The notes beneath the pieces are model-generated. The model searched no databases, was not told the origin of the DNA, and saw only the letters and a list, made by a program, of their open reading frames with translations. From Chthonomonas sp. (GTDB lineage Bacteria > Armatimonadota > Fimbriimonadia > Fimbriimonadales > Fimbriimonadaceae): a stretch of 64,000 nt of DNA. Positions 17,734 to 25,864 of this stretch are shown here, in pieces. The translations under genes were made by a program, and so were the position numbers. Every line of letters begins with the position of its first letter. The stretch's first letter is position 1. The stretch covers positions 868,001-932,000 of the forward strand of contig JAEURQ010000002.1 of assembly GCA_016788425.1 (NCBI GenBank), given 5' to 3'.

Positions 17734-18300
17734 ATGGACTTGGGCAAGCTTCTCGAAGAAAGCGGCGCGATCCTTCGGGGGCACTTCCTGCTCACCTCGG
17801 GACGCCACTCCGACACCTATTTTGAGAAGTTCCGGGTCTTGGAACAGCCCAAGGTCCTCAGCGCCTTGTGCACCGAAATCGCCGAGGCGCATCGTCACGA
17901 GCGCATTGACTTCGTGGCCGGGCCGACGACCGGCGGCATCATCATCGCCTTTGAAGTCGCGCGCCAACTCGGTTGCGACGCGGTGTACGTCGAGAGCGAA
18001 GATGGCCGCAAGACTCTCCGCCGCGGCAAGACTCTACCGGCCGGCGCAAAGGTGCTGGTAGTGGACGACGTGCTTACCACCGGTCGCAGCGTGTTCGAAG
18101 TTCTCGACGTGATTCGCGAATTCGGCGCGGACCCCATCGGCGTGGCCGTACTCATTGATCGGGCCGAAACGCCGCCCAACTTTGGCGTGCCGGCGTTCGC
18201 GGCGTACACCGTGCAGGCACAATCATACGCGCCCGAGAATGTTCCGGCGAGTCTCGCAGCAATTCCGATTTCCAAGCCAGGCACGCGGGTTGGCGTATGA
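17734..18300 (+). CDS. pyrE: Orotate phosphoribosyltransferase
   Basis: Pyrimidine biosynthesis: converts orotate and PRPP to OMP. 188 residues. The PRPP-binding loop VLVVDDVLTTGRS lies at residues 107-119. The N-terminal GHFLLTSGRHSDTYFEK (16-32) is the orotate-type hood region, and GPTTGGIIIA follows. Bacteria of several phyla have such short PyrE proteins. It is translationally coupled to the downstream nif3-like gene through an ATGA overlap. A generic purine/pyrimidine phosphoribosyltransferase is the alternative, but the SGRHS motif favours PyrE. Confidence 0.92.
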   Translation: MDLGKLLEESGAILRGHFLLTSGRHSDTYFEKFRVLEQPKVLSALCTEIAEAHRHERIDFVAGPTTGGIIIAFEVARQLGCDAVYVESEDGRKTLRRGKTLPAGAKVLVVDDVLTTGRSVFEVLDVIREFGADPIGVAVLIDRAETPPNFGVPAFAAYTVQAQSYAPENVPASLAAIPISKPGTRVGV

Positions 18301-19403
18301 TCACGGTCCAGCATCTGCTTGAGGCACTGGAGCAAATTGCGCCGATGCGCTTTGCGATTTCGAGCTTCGACAACGTGGGGCTGCTCGTGGGCGATCCGCA
18401 GACCGAGGTCAAGGGCGTCCTGACCACGCTCGATCTGAGCATGGCGAGCATTCAGGCTGCGCGCGACCACGGCTGCAACGTCATCGTGGCGCACCATCCC
18501 GTCATCTTCGACCCCATGCGGCGCGTGACCACCGGCGACTATCAACAGCGCCGCGTGCGCGAGGCGATTCGGCACGACATCACGATCATCGCCTGCCACA
18601 CGAATTGGGACGCCGCCCCCGGCGGCGTGAACGACGCCTTAGCCGACGCGCTCGGGTTGCAGAATCGCCGGGCTTTTGGCTATGGCGAATCGCAACGCCA
18701 ACTCAAAGTCGTCACGATGGTCCCGACCGCCAAGGCGGATCATCTCATTGACGCGCTCGCCGCCGCCGGCGCGGGACACATCGGCAATTACGATCGTTGC
18801 GCTTTTTCCGTCGAGGGTCGCGGCACGTTTCGCGGCAACGAGCACAGCAACCCGGCGGTCGGCGAGCCAAACCGAATTGAGACCGTCGGCGAAACGCGCA
18901 TCGAAATGATCGTGGCTCCCGCTCGACAGCGCGCCGTGGAACGCGCGTTGCTTCGCGAGCATCCCTACGAGGAGCCTGCCTACGAGTTTGTCGTGCTCGC
19001 CGACCGCGTCGAGATGCCGATGGGCCGCGTGGGCGATCTCGCCCAGCCGCGCCTCGCCAGCGATCTTCTGCGCGCTCACGCGCACCTCTTCCCCACCATT
19101 CGCGCCTATGGCATTGACCGCCCGATCACGCGCGTCGCGGTGGTGGGCGGCGCCGCGGATGGTGATTGGGGCAACGCGAAGTTGATGGGCGCCGAGCTCT
19201 ATATCACTGGTGAGGTCAAGCAACACGTGGCGCTTGAGGCCAGCGAGTCCGGCATGATCATCGCCGAGTGCGGCCACTTTTGGACCGAGCATCCGGCCAT
19301 GGTGATTCTCGCCGACCGGCTCCGCGAGCATTTTGCCGACCTCTTTCTGGAGGTCTTTCTGCCGCCTGCGGGTGAAGCTGGAAGGCCGATGGACCTCGCC
19401 TAA
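18297..19403 (+). CDS. Nif3-like dinuclear metal-centre protein
   Basis: A 368-residue Nif3/YqfO-family protein. Metal-binding positions are visible in IVAHHPVIFDP (about residue 62), IIACHTNWD (about 100) and the C-terminal ECGHFWTE (about 322). A middle insert (about residues 130-235, including KVVTMVPTAKADHLIDALAA and HPYEEPAYEF) is the CutA1/PII-like domain found in YqfO-type members. Proteins of this family form toroidal hexamers; some are annotated as GTP cyclohydrolase I type 2, but the physiological reaction is not settled. Its start overlaps pyrE by 4 nt, so it belongs to the ccm-panD-pyrE run. Confidence 0.92.
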   Translation: MITVQHLLEALEQIAPMRFAISSFDNVGLLVGDPQTEVKGVLTTLDLSMASIQAARDHGCNVIVAHHPVIFDPMRRVTTGDYQQRRVREAIRHDITIIACHTNWDAAPGGVNDALADALGLQNRRAFGYGESQRQLKVVTMVPTAKADHLIDALAAAGAGHIGNYDRCAFSVEGRGTFRGNEHSNPAVGEPNRIETVGETRIEMIVAPARQRAVERALLREHPYEEPAYEFVVLADRVEMPMGRVGDLAQPRLASDLLRAHAHLFPTIRAYGIDRPITRVAVVGGAADGDWGNAKLMGAELYITGEVKQHVALEASESGMIIAECGHFWTEHPAMVILADRLREHFADLFLEVFLPPAGEAGRPMDLA

Positions 19404-19406
19404 GGG

Positions 19407-19412
19407 TATACT
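19407..19412 (+). promoter_or_regulatory. Candidate -10 element for tsf
   Basis: TATACT sits 4 nt after the stop of the nif3-like gene, about 66 nt before the chosen tsf start. This gives tsf an ordinary untranslated leader, in contrast to the many start-adjacent elements elsewhere. Confidence 0.45.
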
Positions 19413-19478
19413 TTCGCCATTCCCAGTTGTTGCGCGGGTTTTCGCGTGGCCGCTGTTATGGAGAACACGAAAAGACTT

Positions 19479-20330
19479 ATGGCAATTAGTGCGCAGGATG
19501 TAAAGAAGCTCCGCGATCTCACCGGAGCCCCGATGGGCGAATGTAAGGCGGCCCTTGAGGAAGCCAACGGCGACTTCGAAGCAGCGCAAAACATTCTCCG
19601 CGAAAAGGGTCAAGCCGCCGCCGCCAAGCGCGCCGGTCGCAGCACCAGCGAAGGCGCTGCCCTCATCGCGCTCTCAGGCGATTCGAGCAAGGCCGCGGGC
19701 CTGATTCTGGAATCAGAAACCGACTTCGTCGCGAACAACGATAACTTCAAGGAGCTTTCGAGCAAGCTGGTCAACGGTCTGCTCACCGCCGACCTCGGCA
19801 GCGATCCGATGGCGGCCACGATTGACGGCACCTCGGTGGCCAAGCTGGTGGAAGAAGGCGTTGCCCTGATGCGCGAAAACATCCAGCTCAAGAAGGCGAT
19901 TCAAGTCGAAGGCGAATTCGTGGGCGGATACACCCACCACGACCGCAAGTCCTCGGCGCTCGTCGTCTTTGCGGGCAAGCACGACAAGGCCGCTGAAATC
20001 GCCAAGAACATCGGCATGCAAGTGGTTTCGCTCCGACCGAGCTTCCTGACCAAGGAAGAAATCCCGGCCGAAGTGATCGACAAGGAATACGAACTGCAAA
20101 AGCGACGCGCGATTGAAGAAGGCAAGCCGGAAAACATTGCCGAAAACATCGCCAAGGGCCGCATCAACAAGGAGTTCTTCCAAGAGGCCGTGCTGTTGGA
20201 GCAACCTTACTTCATCGATAGCAAGCGAACCGTGGCCCAATACGTCAAGGACGAATCGGGTGGCGCGCTGGAAATCAAGAGCTTTGTTCGACTCGCCGTT
20301 GGCGAATCGAGCGACGAATCGGGCGAGTAA
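19479..20330 (+). CDS. tsf: Elongation factor Ts
   Basis: Guanine-nucleotide exchange factor for EF-Tu, 283 residues. The N-terminal UBA-like domain reads VKKLRDLTGAPMGECKAALE (residues 7-26), and the TDFVANNDNFKEL block (about 82-94) is the EF-Tu contact signature. ATG 19479 is chosen to match the family N-terminus; in-frame GTG 19446 and ATG 19458 lie upstream but would add non-conserved residues. rpsB, the usual partner, is not upstream. A strong intrinsic terminator follows within 15 nt. Confidence 0.95.
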   Translation: MAISAQDVKKLRDLTGAPMGECKAALEEANGDFEAAQNILREKGQAAAAKRAGRSTSEGAALIALSGDSSKAAGLILESETDFVANNDNFKELSSKLVNGLLTADLGSDPMAATIDGTSVAKLVEEGVALMRENIQLKKAIQVEGEFVGGYTHHDRKSSALVVFAGKHDKAAEIAKNIGMQVVSLRPSFLTKEEIPAEVIDKEYELQKRRAIEEGKPENIAENIAKGRINKEFFQEAVLLEQPYFIDSKRTVAQYVKDESGGALEIKSFVRLAVGESSDESGE

Positions 20331-20342
20331 TCTCAGCCCCTC

Positions 20343-20375
20343 AACGGCCCCGATCACGACGATCGGGGCCGTTTT
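20343..20375 (+). terminator. Intrinsic terminator after tsf
   Basis: A GC-rich hairpin with arms AACGGCCCCGATC and GATCGGGGCCGTT, a 5-nt loop ACGAC and a TTTT tail. The promoter element of the next gene begins 5 nt after it. Confidence 0.9.
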
Positions 20376-20379
20376 GCGT

Positions 20380-20385
20380 TAGACT
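20380..20385 (+). promoter_or_regulatory. -10-like TAGACT 6 nt before the EVE gene
   Basis: TAGACT is followed by GGTCGC and ATG 20392. The only leader space is between the tsf terminator and this ATG, so a leaderless transcript is the natural reading. Confidence 0.55.
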
Positions 20386-20391
20386 GGTCGC

Positions 20392-20850
20392 ATGGCCTAC
20401 TGGCTGCTCAAAAGCGAACCCGACACCTACGGCATTGATGACCTCGCCCGCGACGGCACCAACATGTGGGAGGGTTGCCGCAACTGGACCGTGCGCGGCT
20501 TTTTGAAGGATCAGATGAAGCCCGGCGATCTTGGGTTTTTCTACCACAGCAACATCGCTCCCATCGGTGTCATCGGCATCATGGAGGTGGTGAGCGAAGG
20601 CTATCCCGACCCCACCCAATTCGACCCGAAGAGCGATTACTACGACCCCAAAGCCACGCCCGAGAAGCCGCGTTGGACGGCGATCGACGTGAAGTTCATC
20701 CGCAAGTTTGACCGCTGCGTGACTTTGCAGGAGATGAAGGACAACCCCTCCCTCGAAGGCATGCTCGTGGTGCGCAAAGGTCAGCGCCTCAGCATCATGC
20801 CCGTCGAGGAGCATCACTGGAAGGAAGTTTTGCGAATGGCTGGTGCCTAG
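20392..20850 (+). CDS. EVE domain-containing protein
   Basis: A 152-residue stand-alone EVE domain (PUA-like superfamily, thymocyte nuclear protein 1-like). Typical blocks are YWLLKSEPDTYGIDDL at the N-terminus, MWEGCRNWTVRGFLKDQMKP and GDLGFFYHSN (about residues 43-52), and PRWTAIDVKF. EVE domains bind modified bases in nucleic acids, and stand-alone forms are widespread with unclear roles. The stop overlaps the converging HD-GYP gene by 4 nt. Confidence 0.93.
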   Translation: MAYWLLKSEPDTYGIDDLARDGTNMWEGCRNWTVRGFLKDQMKPGDLGFFYHSNIAPIGVIGIMEVVSEGYPDPTQFDPKSDYYDPKATPEKPRWTAIDVKFIRKFDRCVTLQEMKDNPSLEGMLVVRKGQRLSIMPVEEHHWKEVLRMAGA

Positions 20851-21440
20851 AGCGAGATCGGCTGAATGAGCGGCGCAATTTCAAGGAACGCCTGCACCAC
20901 GCGCGGGTCGAATTGCGTGCCCGCGCCCTTGCGCACTTCCTCAATCGCCTTGTCCTCATCAAGCCCGCATCGGTAAGCCGAGCCCGCCGCAATCGTGTCG
21001 TACGCCTCGGCCACGGCGATGATGCGCGCGCCCATTGGGATCATTTCTCCGGCCAACCCGGCGGGATAGCCCTCACCATCGAAACGCTCGTGGTGGTGTC
21101 GAATCAGTACGATCGCGGGTTTGAGCCACTCGTGCTCCAACAATAGTTCTTCGGCGCGCCGCGCGTGCGAGCGCAACACATCGAAGTCGGCGTCGGAGAG
21201 TTCGCCAAGTTTGCCGAGGAGTTCGCGGTCGATCTTGATCTTGCCGACGTCGTGGAGTTCCGCGGCGTAGCGCAGGTTCAAAAGTTCGGCGTCATCCAGC
21301 CCCAATCGCTGGCCGGTGGTCACCGCATAAACGGCAACGCGGTAAGCGTGCGGGCCCTCGCCCGGCCCGTGCAAATCGAGTTCGGCGAGCAAGTCGCGGA
21401 TCACTTGATTTCGTTGCCGTCGGACCAAACTGTCGTTCAT
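20847..21440 (-). CDS. HD-GYP-like phosphohydrolase domain protein
   Basis: A 197-residue protein that is almost only an HD-GYP domain. HDVGKI (about residues 63-68) and HHERFDGEGYPAGLAGEMIP (about 115-134) give the HD and GYP signatures, with RIIAVAEAYDTI following. Complete HD-GYP enzymes hydrolyse cyclic di-GMP. Here no receiver or sensor domain is attached. ATG 21440 is chosen because it overlaps the selA stop by 4 nt (ATGA). Coupling of an HD-GYP protein to selA is unusual. Confidence 0.88.
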   Translation of the reverse strand: MNDSLVRRQRNQVIRDLLAELDLHGPGEGPHAYRVAVYAVTTGQRLGLDDAELLNLRYAAELHDVGKIKIDRELLGKLGELSDADFDVLRSHARRAEELLLEHEWLKPAIVLIRHHHERFDGEGYPAGLAGEMIPMGARIIAVAEAYDTIAAGSAYRCGLDEDKAIEEVRKGAGTQFDPRVVQAFLEIAPLIQPISL

Positions 21441-22726
21441 TGCTTTGCCAGGAGTTCCCCTAGGGCCTGCCGCACGACCTTTGCCTCGGCATCGGTACAA
21501 GTTCGCAGGTCCAAAAGTACCTTACCCCGCTCCATCCGCCCGATCACCGAAGTTCTCCACATCCTGAGCGGCGGCAGCAGTTCACCCGGCGCGACGACGG
21601 CGAACGAAGGCAACTTCATGCCGGGGAATGATCCGCCGCCGATCTCGGATTCAGTGGCCATCACCTCGACCTGCGGGAGGCCACGCGCGACCGCTTGGCA
21701 GCGACGCTTGATGTCTTGGGGCGAAGCGAGAATCGCCGCCCAAGTCGGAATCACCGCGAGTTCCCCGCGCAGATGCTGGTCAAGCGTTACCCGCAAGCCG
21801 GCCAGCGCAACCTTGTCAATCCGCAGAGCCCGCGCCAGCGGGTGCCGACGAATCGTGGCGATGAGATCCGCGCGTCCGGCGATGATGCCCGCCTGTGGGC
21901 CGCCCAGAAGCTTGTCGCCGCTGGCCAAAACCAGGGCCGCGCCTTGCTCCAAACTGTGGCGCATCGTGCGTTCAGCGGGCAATCCGTGCCGCTGCGTATC
22001 CACCACGTTGCCCGAGCCCATGTCGTCAATTACGGGCACGCCGAGACTCGCCATTTCGCTGAGCGGCACCTCGGATGTAAATCCGCCGATCCAATAGTTG
22101 CTGGGGTGGCACCGCAAGATCGCGCCGGTGCTCTCGCTGAGCGCTTGCTGGTAGTCGCGCAGGTGCGTGCGATTGGTGCACCCCACTTCGACCAACTGGC
22201 AACCGCTGGCGCGGATCACGTCGGGCATGCGGAACTCGCCGCCGATCTCGACCATCTGCCCGCGCGAGAGGATGACCTCCCGCCCCACGGCAAGCGCGGC
22301 GAGGGTGAGCAAAGTCGCCCCCGCGCAGTTGTTCACCACGAGCGCATCCTCGGCGCCGGTTAGCTGGCAAAGCTGGTCACGCACGAGCGACTGGCGATCA
22401 CCGCGCTCGCCAGTAGCCAGATCAAACTCCACGGCGGCATGCTCGGCGGCTACCCGGGCCATCGCGGCGGCGGCCTCTTCGGAGACTCGCGCTCGCCCCA
22501 GCCCGGTGTGCAACACCACGCCGGTCGCGTTGATCACCGTCGCCACGCCCGAGCCCATCAGCTTGGCGCATTCGGCGCGCATCAGCTCCGCCGGGTCGCC
22601 GGTTTGGCGGCGCAAGGCCGCCTGCACCGTGCGGGCCGCCTGACGCCGAACGGCAAAGCTGAAACATTCCAGGCCCTCCAATCGTAACAACCTATCGACG
22701 CTGGGCGGTCGCGGCTTCGAGATCAT
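21437..22726 (-). CDS. selA: SelA-family L-seryl-tRNA(Sec) selenium transferase
   Basis: A 429-residue PLP enzyme of the SelA family, slightly shorter than E. coli SelA. Family blocks are INATGVVLHTGLGRA (residues 65-79, usually TNLGRA, so Asn is Gly here), EFDLATGERGDR (100-111), and the PLP Lys in SGDKLLGGPQAG (K272). A true SelA converts Ser-tRNA(Sec) to Sec-tRNA(Sec). No selB, selC, selD or Sec-containing gene is seen in the window, so a SelA-like enzyme with another substrate cannot be excluded. Confidence 0.85.
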   Translation of the reverse strand: MISKPRPPSVDRLLRLEGLECFSFAVRRQAARTVQAALRRQTGDPAELMRAECAKLMGSGVATVINATGVVLHTGLGRARVSEEAAAAMARVAAEHAAVEFDLATGERGDRQSLVRDQLCQLTGAEDALVVNNCAGATLLTLAALAVGREVILSRGQMVEIGGEFRMPDVIRASGCQLVEVGCTNRTHLRDYQQALSESTGAILRCHPSNYWIGGFTSEVPLSEMASLGVPVIDDMGSGNVVDTQRHGLPAERTMRHSLEQGAALVLASGDKLLGGPQAGIIAGRADLIATIRRHPLARALRIDKVALAGLRVTLDQHLRGELAVIPTWAAILASPQDIKRRCQAVARGLPQVEVMATESEIGGGSFPGMKLPSFAVVAPGELLPPLRMWRTSVIGRMERGKVLLDLRTCTDAEAKVVRQALGELLAKQ

Positions 22727-22752
22727 ATGAAGTTATGTTGGCATGACCCGAG

Positions 22753-22758
22753 TAAAAT
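22753..22758 (+). promoter_or_regulatory. -10-like TAAAAT 6 nt before a start codon
   Basis: TAAAAT is followed by GAACCC and ATG 22765. No Shine-Dalgarno sequence is visible. Confidence 0.5.
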
Positions 22759-22764
22759 GAACCC

Positions 22765-23493
22765 ATGAACGTGCCACCCACCTTTGAACAAGCTCCGCAG
22801 TATCAGCCGCCGAAGAAGCAAAACAACCTGCCGCGCATCCTGCTCCTTGTTTTCGTGTTCGTGTGTGTGCCTTGCGTGCTGATCCTTTTCTTCGGTAGCC
22901 GCCTTCTTCTCAACGTCGCCAAGAAGGGCATGAGCGTGGCTGGCTGTAGCTTTAGCCTGTCGTCTGCACGAGACGCAATGGTGGATTACTCCAAAGATCA
23001 CAACGGCAAATTGCCGCCCATGGCCGATTGGCAAAAAGAGATTTTCCCCTACTACCAAAAGCACGTGAAAAAGGTCACGGCCGAAATGGACAATGCAAAT
23101 GACTTCATTAAGGACCTGCTGGACCTCGACATGATGAAGGACCCCGCGAAGCCCTTTGGTTGCGCAACGGACGACGACGCCAAGCGCACCACCTTTGTTT
23201 ATAACTCCAAGATTGCCGGCCTTCCGCTCGCGGAGGTACGCAAGAACGCCGAAACCAAGTGGATTTTCGAATCAATGGATGGCGGTGTGAGTGTCTCGAA
23301 ACCCGCCCCGGACAAGCTTGATGACGCCTCGGCCCCAAAACTCATGGGCAGCGTGCGAGGTTGGTTCTGGATCAAGGGTGAAGGCGACTCCTATCTTCGC
23401 AATCGTGAGTTCAGCGAAGGCAACATCAAGGTGCGAATTGAAGAGGAAAAGGCGAAGCAAGCCGAAAAGGCAGCCGCCGAGAAGGGTAAGTGA
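22765..23493 (+). CDS. Hypothetical single-pass membrane protein, prepilin-like ectodomain
   Basis: A 242-residue protein of unknown function. A Pro/Gln-rich cytoplasmic N-terminus (1-22) precedes one strong membrane helix (about 24-49). The ectodomain contains ARDAMVDYSKDHNGKLPP (about residues 69-86), which resembles the segment after the helix in Armatimonadota and planctomycete prepilin-like proteins. It lacks the FTLIE cleavage motif, however. The last 30 residues are Lys/Glu/Ala-rich and probably helical. tatA follows after 20 nt, so the two may be cotranscribed. No enzymatic motif is seen. Confidence 0.75.
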   Translation: MNVPPTFEQAPQYQPPKKQNNLPRILLLVFVFVCVPCVLILFFGSRLLLNVAKKGMSVAGCSFSLSSARDAMVDYSKDHNGKLPPMADWQKEIFPYYQKHVKKVTAEMDNANDFIKDLLDLDMMKDPAKPFGCATDDDAKRTTFVYNSKIAGLPLAEVRKNAETKWIFESMDGGVSVSKPAPDKLDDASAPKLMGSVRGWFWIKGEGDSYLRNREFSEGNIKVRIEEEKAKQAEKAAAEKGK

Positions 23494-23513
23494 CGTAGGA
23501 AAGAGGTAACTTG

Positions 23514-23750
23514 ATGAATATGTCCTCCTTCCTCGCCCTTGGCTTCGGCACTCAAGAACTGCTGATCATTGTCGTACTCGTGCTGATCTTCTTTGGCGGA
23601 CGCAAAATTCCCGAACTGATGCGCGGCGTCGGCAAGGGCGTAGGCGAACTGAAAAAGGGCCTCGACGAAGGCAAGCGTGACCTGGATCGCGCGATGAACG
23701 ACGACAGCCGCGAAGCGGATCAGGATGAAATTCGACCCTCAAAGTCGTGA
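23514..23750 (+). CDS. tatA: Twin-arginine translocase subunit TatA
   Basis: A 78-residue TatA/E-type protein: short N-terminus, one membrane helix (about residues 12-27), the FGGRKIPEL hinge (27-35) and an amphipathic helix with GVGKGVGELKKGLDEGKRDL, then an acidic tail. It forms the pore part of the Tat export system for folded proteins. A Tat substrate candidate, the Gfo/Idh/MocA protein with SRREFV, lies close by at 24.6-25.9 kb. ATG 23514 is preferred to TTG 23511; AAGAGG upstream is a good ribosome-binding site. It overlaps ygfZ by 4 nt. tatC is not in the window. Confidence 0.92.
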   Translation: MNMSSFLALGFGTQELLIIVVLVLIFFGGRKIPELMRGVGKGVGELKKGLDEGKRDLDRAMNDDSREADQDEIRPSKS

Positions 23751-24622
23751 TTCTCAACCTGCAAGCAGACGACGTCGCCAGTTACAATCAAGCTCGAACC
23801 GAGCAGGTGGTCTTTCGCACGAATGACCGCCTGCTTGTTTTTTCGGGGGACGATCACCTTGATTGGCTGCAAGGCCAGCTGACGCAAAACCTCCTTCCCG
23901 CGCGTCCCGGCGACTCCACCGCTTTTGCGATCGCCAGCGCAACCGGCCAGATTCAGGGCTACGGACGCCTCTACTGGGGCGAGCGCGACACAACCGTGAT
24001 CGCCGACGTCACCAGCGCCTACGCCCTCCAGGAGCGCGTCCAGAGGTTCGTGATTCTGGAGGATGTCGAACTCGCGATGCCAAACGTGAGGGTCTGGTCG
24101 GCGCAAGGTCCGCTGGCGAGTGACCTGCCCGCCGATGGCTGGTGGCACGATCGATTTGGACTGGGCGGATTTGACTTCGCGCTCCCCATCGAAGGGGAGC
24201 ATCATACTTCCCTCACCCCCTTGGCGCAAGACCTCCTGCGCATGGAATCGGGTTGGCCCGTCATGGGCATCGACACGACCGAGAAAACGCTCGTCGCCGA
24301 ACTCGGCGAATGGTTTGTCGGCCAAACCGTGCACTACGAAAAAGGGTGTTACACCGGCCAGGAAATCCTCATGCGCATCTACTCGCGTGGCCACGTCAAC
24401 CGCTCGCGAGTAGGGCTTCTGCTGGAGGATCCCATTGAAAATTTGGCGGACATCACCGACCCGGACGGCCAAGTGTGCGGGTCCACTCAGCAGGTCGCGG
24501 TGAGTCCGCGCCTCGGCCCAATCGCTACGGGTTTACTGCGCACCGAAGCAATGGGCAAGCAGTTGTGGGTCGGTAAGGCAAAGGCTCGCGCCGTTGCCTT
24601 ACCGTTCCCTGAGAGTCGTTAG
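23747..24622 (+). CDS. ygfZ: YgfZ/GcvT-like folate-binding protein
   Basis: A 291-residue protein of the YgfZ family, needed for maintaining certain iron-sulfur enzymes in a folate-dependent manner. The diagnostic motif KGCYTGQEI is present (about residues 200-208), including the essential Cys. The GcvT-like N-terminus includes FSGDDHLDWLQGQLTQNLL. The start is GTG at 23747, overlapping the tatA stop. The gene ends in a 4-nt convergent overlap with the oxidoreductase gene. Confidence 0.92.
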   Translation: MILNLQADDVASYNQARTEQVVFRTNDRLLVFSGDDHLDWLQGQLTQNLLPARPGDSTAFAIASATGQIQGYGRLYWGERDTTVIADVTSAYALQERVQRFVILEDVELAMPNVRVWSAQGPLASDLPADGWWHDRFGLGGFDFALPIEGEHHTSLTPLAQDLLRMESGWPVMGIDTTEKTLVAELGEWFVGQTVHYEKGCYTGQEILMRIYSRGHVNRSRVGLLLEDPIENLADITDPDGQVCGSTQQVAVSPRLGPIATGLLRTEAMGKQLWVGKAKARAVALPFPESR

Positions 24623-25857
24623 CGGCCCGGAATCGCGACCGCGGGCATCGGCATGCTGCCAAAGCCCATGTCGTCGGGCATGAGCTTGAGGTCCGACTTC
24701 ATCGCGTCGTCCCACGTAATCAGCTTGCCCGAATAGCCCGCCATGCGGCCCATGATCGCGGTGAGCGTACTCTCGGCAACCTGCTTGCCCTCGTTAAAGC
24801 CCTCGTCCGCCTTGATGGACTTCGCCAGTCGCACGTGCTCCAGCACATAGGGGTTGGGGCGATCGCCCTCGAAGCGCCACGCCTTCTTGCCCGCCTTGAT
24901 GCTGGTGTTGGCGTTGCTGATGCCCTTCGAGCCGACGATGTGCTCGCTCACGCGGCCATCGCAGCCATCAATTTGGCGGCACATGGAGATCATCTTCACG
25001 CCGTTGGCATAGACAAACTCGGTGGCGAAGTGGTCGAACACGTGGCCGTAGTCGCCACCGGTACGAACCTGGCGACCGGCGAGCGACATCGCGCTCACCG
25101 GGTGTTCGCCCATGACCCAGTTGCACACGTCGATGTTGTGGATGTGCTGCTCGGCGATATGGTCGCCACTGAGCATGGTGAAATACAGCCAATTGCGGAT
25201 CATCCATTCGGTGTCGGACATGTTGGCCGCCCGATCCACCTTCCACAGACCGCCCTGGTTCCAGTAGCAGTTCATCGCGACAACCTCGCCGATTTCGCCC
25301 TTCTTGATGCGGCTGATGCACTGGTTGTAAGCTACGTCGTGGCGGCGCTGAGTGCCGGCGACGACAGTCAGATTCTTCTTCTTCGCCATTTCGGCGGCGG
25401 CCATCACCATGCGAATCCCGGTGGGGTCCACGGCGACCGGCTTTTCCATGAACACATGCTTACCGGCCTCAATAGCGGCGCTGAAGTGGCGCGGGCGGAA
25501 GCCCGGAGGCGTCGTGAGAATAATCACGTCCACGCCGCTATCAATGACTTGCTTGTAGGCATCAAAGCCGGTGAACTTTCGGTTGCCGACGTTCATCTGC
25601 GCGGCGGGAATGTCGCCCATCCAGCCCATGCCTTGGTTCAGGCGATCCTCAAACAGGTCACCCACGGCGTAGAGTTCAAAATCCTTGTCCGCGGCCATAC
25701 AGTCGCGAGCCGCGCCGCTGCCCCGTCCGCCGCAGCCAATGAGGCCGACCTTGATCTTAGCGGCGGAGCGAACTTCGCCCGCGAAAACACCCTCAGTGGC
25801 CAACATGGCCCCGGTTACGGCAGTAGCCGCGACAAATTCTCTTCGACTCAATGACAT
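24619..25857 (-). CDS. Gfo/Idh/MocA-family oxidoreductase with Tat signal
   Basis: A 412-residue NAD(P)-dependent sugar oxidoreductase-like protein. The N-terminus MSLSRREFVAATAVTGAML is a twin-arginine signal peptide. A Rossmann fold follows with VGLIGCGGRGSG (about residues 38-49). The catalytic EKP motif lies in GKHVFMEKPVAVD (about residues 134-146). Exported members of this family are common in Planctomycetes, Armatimonadota and Bacteroidetes, and several act on sugars or glycosides outside the cytoplasm. ATG 25857 is chosen for the Tat signal. It begins 7 nt after the SUMF1-like gene, so the two form an operon. Confidence 0.93.
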   Translation of the reverse strand: MSLSRREFVAATAVTGAMLATEGVFAGEVRSAAKIKVGLIGCGGRGSGAARDCMAADKDFELYAVGDLFEDRLNQGMGWMGDIPAAQMNVGNRKFTGFDAYKQVIDSGVDVIILTTPPGFRPRHFSAAIEAGKHVFMEKPVAVDPTGIRMVMAAAEMAKKKNLTVVAGTQRRHDVAYNQCISRIKKGEIGEVVAMNCYWNQGGLWKVDRAANMSDTEWMIRNWLYFTMLSGDHIAEQHIHNIDVCNWVMGEHPVSAMSLAGRQVRTGGDYGHVFDHFATEFVYANGVKMISMCRQIDGCDGRVSEHIVGSKGISNANTSIKAGKKAWRFEGDRPNPYVLEHVRLAKSIKADEGFNEGKQVAESTLTAIMGRMAGYSGKLITWDDAMKSDLKLMPDDMGFGSMPMPAVAIPGR

Positions 25858-25864
25858 TGGTTTA

